From assembly GCA_025464125.1 (NCBI GenBank), contig JAODLU010000271.1, positions 1-7,124 of the forward strand: DNA of 7,124 nucleotides. The letters run 5' to 3'. Positions within the stretch are counted from its first letter, which is position 1. Every line of letters begins with the position of its first letter. Below the pieces are notes generated by a model that made no database searches, was not told the origin of the DNA, and saw only the letters and a program-made list of their open reading frames with translations. This stretch comes from Microbacteriaceae bacterium. GTDB taxonomy: Bacteria > Actinomycetota > Actinomycetes > Actinomycetales > Microbacteriaceae. Both the position numbers and the translations under genes were made by a program. Of the stretch, positions 1-5,835 are shown in pieces.

Positions 1-404
1 TGGTAGTCGTACGGAAAGATCAGCAGGTTGCGCACCAGGAAGAACCAGGTCTGCGGGTCAGCAAAATACGCCTTGGAGGTGGTGACGATGGGGCCCATCA
101 CGAGTGTTACGAGCAACACCATCACGAAGAGCGCAGGGTACAGGCGCCGCGCCCGCTTGCCTGCATACCTGCGCACGCGGGGTTCGGCAAGCCAGCTGCC
201 GCAGACGAGATAGCCGCTGATGACGAAGAACACGATGACGCCGATTCGGCCCATCGTGTAGCCATAGCCGCCGAACGATAGCGGGTATGGCTCACCCCCT
301 GAGGGCAACAGGAACGAGTGGCTGACGATTACGAGGGCGGCCGCGACGATCCGCAGCACATTGAAGCCTTCGGGTCGGGTGACCGAACTCGTGGCGATCC
401 CTAT
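1..404 (-). CDS. Acyltransferase-3 family membrane protein, N-terminal part, cut by window edge
   Basis: Reading leftward, 134 residues are visible and the C-terminus lies beyond the window; the family is usually about 350 residues. The start of the acyltransferase-3 fold is clear. A first membrane segment (about residues 16-34) carries the conserved catalytic-type His29 in a V-S-H-S motif. A second segment (about 52-66) reads FFVISGYL, typical of the family. A basic stretch of the R-x3-R-x2-R-L-x-P type follows, then a third membrane segment. By family knowledge such proteins transfer acetyl or other acyl groups to sugars of surface polysaccharides. The start is a problem: the frame has no ATG, and the only GTG (359-357) falls inside the first conserved motif. 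The best fit is ATA at 404-402, seven bases after GAAGG and overlapping the TAG of the preceding glycosyltransferase as ATAG. That overlap implies a two-gene minus-strand operon with translational coupling. The family call is secure; the exact start and the acyl group are not. Confidence 0.88.
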   Translation of the reverse strand, partial: MGIATSSVTRPEGFNVLRIVAAALVIVSHSFLLPSGGEPYPLSFGGYGYTMGRIGVIVFFVISGYLVCGSWLAEPRVRRYAGKRARRLYPALFVMVLLVTLVMGPIVTTSKAYFADPQTWFFLVRNLLIFPYDY

Positions 405-1495
405 GGTCGTGCCTTCGCGGCGTCGCAGAGTTCCATGAGGCGACGCCCAAAGTTTTCTACAGAGAAGGTTTCCGCGTGGGCGCGAATCGCGTCGGCATCC
501 CAGTCATCAGGAAAGGCGATGACGGCAGCCTGCACCGATTCCACGGTCGGCTCGTCGATGAAGCGACCCGACGTGCCGTCAAGCGTCGTGTCGAGGAATC
601 CGCCTGCCCGAATCAAAAGCGCCGGTGTGCCGAACGCGTTGGCCTCGAGAGGAGTGAGTCCGAAGTCTTCGCGGGAGACGGATGCCAGGGCTCGGGCGTT
701 CTCGTACAGCCAGCGGAGTTCGCCCTCCGAGACCCTCCCGAGCGCCGCGACATTGGGCGGGAGGTCGCCATGGGGCGAGCTGCCGACGATGACGAGCCGG
801 GCATCCGGCAATCCAGCGAAGGCTTCGATGAGTGTCTGCGTGCCTTTGTAACCCCTGTCCCGCGCAACCGTCAGGAAATACCCGGGCGCGACGCTGCTGA
901 CGGGTTCGCGCTCGCCCTCCGTGGTGACGGCGACAGGCGGGAACAGCAGCGCGGGCTCGACACCGTAGGTGCTGCGGATGCGTTCAGCGACAGACGTGGA
1001 GATCGCGATGTAGAGATCCGCGGACTTCGCGGCCTTCTTGTCCCATCGGGTGAGTGCTGGCCTCAGCAAAGCGAGCAGCACTCTCACGTAGCCAGGCTGC
1101 CCTGCGAGGTAGTCCTCCGGCTGGTACAGCCAGCGGGGCGGGTTGTAGCAGTAGACCACCTTGCGGGTGCGCGAGGTGGTGCGAACACCATGCGACCAAC
1201 CCGAGGAACTGCAGATCACAACGTCGGCGTCAACGGGCTTCTGGGACGACCAGGCCCACCCGAGGAGGGGCAGCGCTCGCCGCGGATCCCGGCGGAATGT
1301 TGCGATGCGCTGCAGGAAGCTTGAGCGCAGTGAGAAGTCTTCGAAGCCCTGGTATGTGGCGTCCCGTTCGTAGATGGAGGTCACAATACGCTCAACCTGT
1401 GCGACTCGTGCGATCTCGAGTGCAACCCTTTCGGCACCCCCCCTTTGGGTGAGATAGTCGTGAGCAAGCACAACCTGACGATGGGCGGTGGGCAT
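401..1495 (-). CDS. GT4-family glycosyltransferase (GT-B fold)
   Basis: This 364-residue protein matches the usual length of retaining GT4 enzymes. The N-terminal half begins with a beta strand and the loop H12-D-Y-L then R-G-G-A-E (18-22), the acceptor-side signature of a mannosyl/rhamnosyltransferase-like branch. The C-terminal half has the nucleotide-sugar site: A-R-D-R-G-Y-K-G (211-218) and the E-x7-E motif E276/E284 within R-E-D-F-G-L-T-P-L-E. There is no signal peptide or membrane segment, so it should act at the cytoplasmic face, adding a sugar to a lipid-linked intermediate. Donor and linkage cannot be read from sequence. The start is bounded by an in-frame TAA two codons upstream (1501-1499), and the next in-frame start would remove the first strand. 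No strong ribosome site precedes the ATG; only GGAAAG about 15 bases away is seen. It diverges from the hydrolase gene and its stop overlaps the acyltransferase start. Confidence 0.92.
   Translation of the reverse strand: MPTAHRQVVLAHDYLTQRGGAERVALEIARVAQVERIVTSIYERDATYQGFEDFSLRSSFLQRIATFRRDPRRALPLLGWAWSSQKPVDADVVICSSSGWSHGVRTTSRTRKVVYCYNPPRWLYQPEDYLAGQPGYVRVLLALLRPALTRWDKKAAKSADLYIAISTSVAERIRSTYGVEPALLFPPVAVTTEGEREPVSSVAPGYFLTVARDRGYKGTQTLIEAFAGLPDARLVIVGSSPHGDLPPNVAALGRVSEGELRWLYENARALASVSREDFGLTPLEANAFGTPALLIRAGGFLDTTLDGTSGRFIDEPTVESVQAAVIAFPDDWDADAIRAHAETFSVENFGRRLMELCDAAKARP
412..416 (-). promoter_or_regulatory. Ribosome binding site supporting an ATA start
   Basis: On the minus strand GAAGG lies seven bases before ATA (404-402). 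It sits inside the last codons of the GT4 gene. The spacing is normal for a Shine-Dalgarno site, and it is the main reason to place the acyltransferase start at the rare codon ATA. A G-rich pentamer can occur by chance in GC-rich DNA, so support is moderate. Confidence 0.45.
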
Positions 1496-1639
1496 CGTTT
1501 AGGCGCTCTACTTTCCGTCGTCTGTCACAAATTGATTCTGTACAGTATGCCCCTTGCTTCTGAGTCGTTTTCCCGGCGCAGCGGCGAGACTGTACGTCGG
1601 ACCCCGACGCTCAAAACCCGAATGCTGAGGAGAGGCCCT
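1496..1639. promoter_or_regulatory. Divergent intergenic region, presumed promoters for both directions
   Basis: This is the only place in the window where two genes diverge, so it should hold promoters for the minus-strand pair and for the hydrolase gene. It is more AT-rich near 1525-1550 than its surroundings. I could not find a convincing -35/-10 pair on either strand. Visible structure consists of an 8-bp palindrome CTGTACAG (1538-1545), a second CTGTAC at 1590-1595, and a 6-bp hairpin CGTCGG/CCGACG with a 3-base loop (1595-1609) in the presumed hydrolase leader. The regulatory role is inferred from position only. Confidence 0.5.
1627..1635 (+). promoter_or_regulatory. Ribosome binding site setting the GTG start of the hydrolase
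   Basis: GAGGAGAGG ends four bases before the GTG at 1640, with its AGGAG core seven bases from it. This favours GTG 1640 over the in-frame ATGs at 1445, 1547 and 1622, which have no comparable site. The GTG start also gives a clean lipoprotein signal peptide with two arginines near the N-terminus. Confidence 0.75.
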
Positions 1640-3307
1640 GTGAGGCTTAGTCGTGCTGCCGTCGTTTCGGCCGTGATCGCGCAGGCAGCGGTAGTCGCGC
1701 TGCTGCTGAGCGGCTGCGTCGGGTCGGATGCTGCAACGCAACCCGCGACTGTGCATGGCATCTCGAACTCCGGCGTCAGCTACGACGGCCTGTTGAGCGA
1801 TGGCGTCACAGACATGACCAACGAGAACCCCGGCCAGTACGGCAAGGACTGGTTCTACGAGGTCGACGGCGAGCAGCACACGAGTCTCGCCAGCCTGCGC
1901 TTCCTGAGCGACAAGGGTTACAAGCACGATCGCGTTTCGTTCAGGTGGGAGCGGCTGCAGCCGACCCTGTTCGGTCCGCTCGACCCGAAAGAGGTCGCGC
2001 GCATCACCGCGTATCTCGACGCCCTGCAGAAGGTCGGCATGGACGCGATCATCGACCTGCACAACTACGGGCACTACAAGATGGCGGGCTCTCCGAACCT
2101 CGATACGGGCCAGGGCGGATGGAGCCTCGGCCAGGAGCAGCTTCCGTACAGCGCGTTCGCGGACGTGTGGAAACGCATCGTGAAACAGTGGGGCGGGCAT
2201 CCTGCCGTATCGGGCTGGGAGCTCATGAACGAGCCGACCATGATGGCGACGACGGGCACGGCGAGCTTCAAGAAGACAGTCACCCCTCCGGGCGCTGACA
2301 CTTCGTGGAACGCGGACGATGGCAAGGTGACGCAGTCCACGACGCTCGGGCACGGCGACGATTCATCGGTCGAGTACGCACCACCGGAGGGCGGCCAGTG
2401 GCTGTACTCGCCAGGTTTCACGGGCGCGGATACCGACAGGTCGGCAGCCGGCAAGGTGGACTCCGTCTCGGCATGGGTCTACCTCGACCCGGGGTCCGGG
2501 CCAGCATCCGTCTCGCTCATGGCGCAGGACGGCACAGACGGCTCGTATCACCTCGGTGGCCAGATGAACCTGGTCGAAGGCCAGTGGACCCAGGTCGCGT
2601 ACGCTCCGGATTTCTCGATGTCTGATGTACGCCAGTACGGGCTGCTGTTTGCGGGCGACAACTTCAACGGCAGTCGCACAGTGCACGTCGACGACCTGGC
2701 TGAAGGCTCATCCAATGTGGTCAGCGGCCTGCAGCACTGGCAGGCCGCATCGCAGAAGGCCGTCGAGGCGATACGCGCAACTGGCGACAGCCACACGATT
2801 CTCGTCGGAGGCTACGACTGGTCGCGCATGGCGAACTACGGCACGATCAACGGCAAGCCGTGGATCAAAGACCCTCTGGCGCAGCCGGACAAGCTGGTTT
2901 ATGTGGCTCACCACTACTGGGACAAGCTCCGTAGCGGTGCATACGGCAACCAGACCCCGGAGAGTGAATTCGGCTCGGTCGACCAGGCGGTGGACACGTT
3001 GGTCGACGGCGAGTTCGGTGATTTCACCGAATGGCTCGAGTCGAACAACGTCTACGGAGCGGTCACCGAGGTCGGGTGGCCTGCCAAGGTCGCGAGCGCC
3101 GAATGGAACAAGGTCGCCGTGGCGTGGCTCGAATATGCGAAGGAACACGGTGTGAGCTGGTGGTACTTCGCGACCGGCACCACCTGGATCGACCAGCCAT
3201 ACGTCGTATACAGCGCCAGCAAGCACTGGGTGCTCGGCGGGGTGCTCGACGGCAACACCGGGCAGTCCAAAACCATTGAGAAGTATCTCCCAGCGGGGGG
3301 CGGTTAG
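1640..3307 (+). CDS. GH5-like glycoside hydrolase lipoprotein with an inserted carbohydrate-binding-like domain
   Basis: The 555-residue product begins with a lipoprotein signal peptide: R2 and R5, a hydrophobic core (6-23), and lipobox L-S-G-C with C26 as the lipidated residue. It should therefore be anchored on the outer face of the membrane. The rest is a clan-A TIM barrel that reads as a GH5 cellulase-like enzyme: R102 in F-R-W-E-R-L, the strand D-L-H-N-Y-G (139-144), acid/base E198 in E-L-M-N-E-P, H424-H-Y-W, nucleophile E477 in T-E-V-G-W-P, and W508-W509 on the last strand. Between N-E-P and the next barrel helix (resuming near residue 360) sit about 150 extra residues. They look like a beta-sandwich, with V-S-A-W-V-Y-L at 275-281, E-G-Q-W-T-Q-V near 313-319 and V-H-V-D-D-L at 348-353, resembling CBM4/9/16-type modules. 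The enzyme likely cleaves a beta-glycan and, given its neighbours, perhaps the polymer made here. The substrate is unproven; GH39 or another clan-A family is a less likely alternative. Confidence 0.88.
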   Translation: MRLSRAAVVSAVIAQAAVVALLLSGCVGSDAATQPATVHGISNSGVSYDGLLSDGVTDMTNENPGQYGKDWFYEVDGEQHTSLASLRFLSDKGYKHDRVSFRWERLQPTLFGPLDPKEVARITAYLDALQKVGMDAIIDLHNYGHYKMAGSPNLDTGQGGWSLGQEQLPYSAFADVWKRIVKQWGGHPAVSGWELMNEPTMMATTGTASFKKTVTPPGADTSWNADDGKVTQSTTLGHGDDSSVEYAPPEGGQWLYSPGFTGADTDRSAAGKVDSVSAWVYLDPGSGPASVSLMAQDGTDGSYHLGGQMNLVEGQWTQVAYAPDFSMSDVRQYGLLFAGDNFNGSRTVHVDDLAEGSSNVVSGLQHWQAASQKAVEAIRATGDSHTILVGGYDWSRMANYGTINGKPWIKDPLAQPDKLVYVAHHYWDKLRSGAYGNQTPESEFGSVDQAVDTLVDGEFGDFTEWLESNNVYGAVTEVGWPAKVASAEWNKVAVAWLEYAKEHGVSWWYFATGTTWIDQPYVVYSASKHWVLGGVLDGNTGQSKTIEKYLPAGGG

Positions 3308-3393
3308 TCTTCTGTGATGTTTACCCAACAACCTTTCGCAGTTTCTGGCGGTGCTCGCGCCGCTGCATTACTCCAGGCGAAAATGGCGGACGG
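3308..3393 (+). other. Gap between hydrolase and GT2 genes
   Basis: These 86 bases hold no recognisable gene and no rho-independent terminator: there is no stem followed by a T-run. A short GC stem (GGCG/CGCC around 3348-3362) lacks a T-tract. A four-codon reading frame starting at ATG 3383 ends in a TGA that overlaps the GT2 ATG. The gap is longer than the other plus-strand junctions, so a separate promoter for the GT2-to-polymerase genes is possible, but none is convincing. Confidence 0.4.
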
Positions 3394-4374
3394 ATGACGG
3401 GCGCAACCCGAGCGCCCTCGCTCGCCATAGTGATCATCAACTTCAACACGAGAGATGACACTCTGAAGTGCCTGGAGTCCCTGGCGGCTGATGGCATGGA
3501 CAACGCCTCTGTCACCCTGGTCGACAACGGTTCGGTAGACGGCAGCGTCGAGGCGATCGCCTCCCGCTTCCCCCTGGTGAAGATAATCGAGGCCGGTGAA
3601 AACCTCGGGTTCGCGCGGGGCGTGAACCTCGGAGTGCGAAACTCCGATGCCGACTACATCGTGCTTCTGAATCCCGATACCACGGTGTTCGCCGGGTCGC
3701 TCGAGGCGCTCAGGTCGTTCGCCGTGGAGAACCCGCTCCATGGCCTCTACGGGGGTCGCACGATCGCGCCAAACGGCCATCTCGATCCGGGATCGTGCTG
3801 GGGTGCACCCACGATCTGGTCGTTGCTCTGCTACTCCCTCGGATTATCAACCGTGTTCAGGGGCTCCCGGCTTTTCGACCCCGAATCCCTCGGCAAATGG
3901 CAGCGCGACACCGTGCGTGAAGTGCCGATCATCACCGGATGCCTGCTGCTCATGCGCCGCGACCAGTGGCTCGAGCTCGGCGGCCTCGACGAGGACTATT
4001 TCCTGTACGGCGAGGACGCGGAGTTTTCGCTTCGTGCACGTTCTGCCGGATATCGCCCGGTGATCGTGCCCACTGCCGTGATCACGCACGCGCTCGGCGC
4101 CTCGACCAGCTCGAACGGGCTGAAGATGTGCATGATCCTGGCTGGCAAGGTCACTCTCTTCACCAAGCAGTGGAGTGCGCCTGCGGCTTCAGTCGGGATA
4201 GTGCTGCTGCAGGGCGGTGCCCTGCTTCGCGCGTTCCTCGAAACGGTGCTTCGCAAAAGCAACCGCCCGTGGGGAATCGTGTGGAGCCGCAGGCGGGACT
4301 GGCGATCGGGGTACCCGGCCGCGAAGGCAAGCCTCTTCGGCCTTCGCGACGAACCCACGAGTACCGTTCGCTAG
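3394..4374 (+). CDS. GT2-family glycosyltransferase, rhamnosyltransferase-like
   Basis: The 326-residue protein has a complete GT-A domain. In order: the strand V-I-I-N-F-N (13-18), V-D-N-G-S (43-47), the nucleotide-sugar loop E-N-L-G-F-A-R-G (69-76), the metal site L-L-N-P-D-T (91-96, with D95), and the catalytic region D-E-D-Y-F-L-Y-G-E-D (199-208) with E207-D208. H232 follows, as in WbbL-type rhamnosyltransferases. Such enzymes transfer rhamnose or a related deoxysugar from a dTDP donor to a lipid-linked glycan at the inner membrane face; donor and acceptor are inferred only. A hydrophobic C-terminal stretch (about 262-285) may bind the membrane. The ATG at 3394 is preceded only by a weak G-rich stretch. 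Codon 151 (3844-3846) is TTA, a rare leucine codon in GC-rich actinobacteria. A 9-bp inverted repeat lies near the 3' end. The chain-length genes follow 43 bases later, suggesting co-transcription. Confidence 0.9.
   Translation: MTGATRAPSLAIVIINFNTRDDTLKCLESLAADGMDNASVTLVDNGSVDGSVEAIASRFPLVKIIEAGENLGFARGVNLGVRNSDADYIVLLNPDTTVFAGSLEALRSFAVENPLHGLYGGRTIAPNGHLDPGSCWGAPTIWSLLCYSLGLSTVFRGSRLFDPESLGKWQRDTVREVPIITGCLLLMRRDQWLELGGLDEDYFLYGEDAEFSLRARSAGYRPVIVPTAVITHALGASTSSNGLKMCMILAGKVTLFTKQWSAPAASVGIVLLQGGALLRAFLETVLRKSNRPWGIVWSRRRDWRSGYPAAKASLFGLRDEPTSTVR
4320..4348. repeat. Perfect 9-bp inverted repeat near the end of the GT2 gene
   Basis: CGCGAAGGC (4320-4328) pairs exactly with GCCTTCGCG (4340-4348) across an 11-base loop. 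It lies inside coding sequence, ending 26 bases before the GT2 stop. No T-run follows, so it is not a standard terminator. It could fold in the mRNA just upstream of the strong ribosome site at 4406, or it may be a by-product of GC-rich codon use. Confidence 0.5.
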
Positions 4375-4405
4375 CAGCCGCCGATATACCTTTACCCGGA
4401 TCAGC

Positions 4406-4412
4406 AAGGAGG
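4406..4412 (+). promoter_or_regulatory. Consensus ribosome binding site before an ATT codon
   Basis: AAGGAGG is a full match to the Shine-Dalgarno consensus. Five bases later an ATT codon (4418-4420) is in frame with the chain-length protein. The nearest normal in-frame starts, GTG 4445 and ATG 4448, are more than 30 bases from this site and have no site of their own. This is the best ribosome site in the window, which makes the absence of ATG, GTG or TTG at the right distance striking. Confidence 0.8.
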
Positions 4413-4417
4413 TCGCA

Positions 4418-5110
4418 ATTACTACCCTCGCCGCCCTTCGTGCTGTGATGCGGAACTGGTACTTCGTGGTCGCAGTGCTTGCCGTAACCGTTTTGTGCGA
4501 GATCCTGCTGGCGCGCGGTGGCAGCGTCTTCGAGAGCAAGACGACTGTGGTTTTTACCAGCCACGACAACGTGGCCATCGGCACGGTGGTCGAGGGCGAA
4601 CAGCCATCGCTCATCGATTTCGCTGCGGCGATTGAACTGGTTTTGAATGATGGCCACCAGGTCGAGCGGTTCTCGTCCGCCTCGACATCTCTGTTCGATG
4701 CCGGCATCCGTGAGGGCTACCAGGTGGCCATGCCCCAGCGAGGCTCCCAGTGGCAGTACTACTTCGCCGTGCCCCGCCTCACGGTCAGGGTTGTCGGGCC
4801 GACAAAAGAGTTTGTTGAAACCACCCGTGACCGGCTGCTCAATCGCATTACCGCGTCGACGGCCCAGCTCCAGTCCTCCGAAGGCGTGTCTGACACGCTT
4901 GCCGTCACGGCGGACGTGGACAGCGTGGGCAGCGTCAGGTCCGTGGGACCGACTGCAGGCATGCGCCAGAGTGGCCTTGTCGCTTTCGGAATCCTGGGAG
5001 CGGCAGTAGCCTTCGGCGGCGCTGTGCTGCTCGACGCTTTCGTTCTTGCCCGTTCCGCCCGACTCGCACGATCTCGACCCGACGTATCCGCTGCCCAGAG
5101 AGGGAATTGA
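4418..5110 (+). CDS. Wzz-like polysaccharide chain-length protein, first copy, probable ATT start
   Basis: From ATT 4418 the product is 230 residues. It has the Wzz/polysaccharide co-polymerase layout: a short cytoplasmic N-terminus (T-T-L-A-A-L-R-A-V, then R-N-W-Y at 12-15), membrane segment one (about 15-32), an extracytoplasmic region of about 150 residues, membrane segment two (about 186-210), and a short basic tail. There is no Walker motif or tyrosine cluster, so it is not fused to a BY-kinase. By family knowledge such proteins form rings around the Wzy polymerase and set polymer length. Starting at ATG 4448 would remove the amphipathic N-terminal segment that precedes TM1 in this family and would ignore the AAGGAGG site, so ATT is preferred; ATG 4448 remains the fallback. 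The frame stays open back to 4217 but that part overlaps the GT2 gene. A second Wzz-like gene follows two bases after the stop. Confidence 0.8.
   Translation: MTTLAALRAVMRNWYFVVAVLAVTVLCEILLARGGSVFESKTTVVFTSHDNVAIGTVVEGEQPSLIDFAAAIELVLNDGHQVERFSSASTSLFDAGIREGYQVAMPQRGSQWQYYFAVPRLTVRVVGPTKEFVETTRDRLLNRITASTAQLQSSEGVSDTLAVTADVDSVGSVRSVGPTAGMRQSGLVAFGILGAAVAFGGAVLLDAFVLARSARLARSRPDVSAAQRGN
5098..5105 (+). promoter_or_regulatory. Ribosome binding site of the second Wzz-like gene
   Basis: GAGAGGGA lies seven bases before ATG 5113, within the last codons of the preceding gene. The in-frame TTG at 5107 is only one base from this site, too close to be favoured, so ATG 5113 is the chosen start. Confidence 0.65.
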
Positions 5111-5112
5111 TC

Positions 5113-5835
5113 ATGAACCCCGATGGCTTCGCCCAGGTATTCAAACGCAGGTGGTGGATTCTCGTTCTCGGCGTCATCGTCGCAGGAGCGTTGGGCTATT
5201 TCGCCTATGCGCACAGCCACCCGACCTACGAGCGCACGGCAAGTCGGCTGCTTCTGCCCGGCCAGGCGAGCTATCCGATAGGCGACAATCCGTACGTGCA
5301 CATCGACGATCTCGACCAGGCGAGTGATGTGCTCATCGACGTGCTCAGTTCTGACAAGGTGCAGGGCTCGATCGAGGATGCCTTCCCCGACGCGACGATC
5401 GTCATCGAGCGCAATTCGTCCACCAAGGGGCCGATCGTCTCGATCACCGTCACCTCGCAATCTGACGCGGCAACCGGCAAAGCGATGGACCGCATCCTTG
5501 CCCAGCTTCCGACGTCGCTCAACCAACTGCAGGACGACGCAGAGGTACCGGCAGACGCGCGCATCTCGGTCGTGTCTCTCACCTCGGATACCGAGAGCAC
5601 AGTCGACCAGGGTGAGCGTTTTCGCCAGGCCGGCCTTGCGGTTGGCGGCGTGCTGCTGGTCACGATCATCGTGACCTTCATCGTCGACAACGTGCTCGGA
5701 GCGCTGTCTGCCCGTCGACGCAGGCGGGAGGGTGCACCTGGCGCGGTGCTCGAGCCGACAACCGTCGATGACGCGCGGCCACGCGCTGCGGTTGGAGCCG
5801 ATGACCAGGTGAACGACGTTCATCCGGCCGACTGA
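5113..5835 (+). CDS. Wzz-like polysaccharide chain-length protein, second copy
   Basis: The 240-residue product repeats the layout of the gene before it: a short N-terminus with K11-R-R-W-W, membrane segment one (about 14-32), an extracytoplasmic region (about 33-170) with alternating strands and helices, membrane segment two (about 173-197), then a basic stop-transfer run R201-R205 and an acidic, proline-containing tail of about 35 residues. It has no kinase motif. Sequence similarity to the first copy beyond the layout is low by eye, so the two are diverged paralogues or partners rather than a recent duplication. The expected role is control of chain length, or assembly of the export complex, at the membrane together with the Wzy-like protein encoded next. 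Its TGA overlaps the polymerase ATG in TGATG, which points to coupled translation. The family assignment rests on topology and context and is good but not certain. Confidence 0.82.
   Translation: MNPDGFAQVFKRRWWILVLGVIVAGALGYFAYAHSHPTYERTASRLLLPGQASYPIGDNPYVHIDDLDQASDVLIDVLSSDKVQGSIEDAFPDATIVIERNSSTKGPIVSITVTSQSDAATGKAMDRILAQLPTSLNQLQDDAEVPADARISVVSLTSDTESTVDQGERFRQAGLAVGGVLLVTIIVTFIVDNVLGALSARRRRREGAPGAVLEPTTVDDARPRAAVGADDQVNDVHPAD

Noticed and set aside
476..1324. Long open frame of 282 codons on the plus strand
   Set aside because: It is antisense to the well-supported GT4 gene, has arginine-rich composition and no recognisable motif; it is a GC-rich shadow frame.
1511..1548. Candidate -35/-10 elements (TTGATT at 1532, TACAGT at 1541)
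   Set aside because: No hexamer pair has a spacing near 17 bases on either strand, so no promoter is called individually.
1445..1639. Longer N-terminus for the hydrolase (in-frame ATGs at 1445, 1547, 1622)
   Set aside because: It would bury the lipoprotein signal peptide behind up to 65 residues, overlap the divergent GT4 gene and ignore the ribosome site at 1627-1635.
3348..3362. Possible terminator after the hydrolase gene
   Set aside because: The GGCG/CGCC stem is short and no T-run follows, so it does not meet rho-independent terminator criteria.
4217..4417. Extension of the first Wzz-like gene back to ATG 4217
   Set aside because: The extra residues overlap the GT2 coding region in another frame and look like low-complexity shadow sequence; the AAGGAGG at 4406 marks a start near 4418.
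4759..5823. 354-codon open frame on the minus strand
   Set aside because: It runs opposite both Wzz-like genes and is rich in Arg, Asp and His, the usual look of the complement of GC-rich coding sequence.
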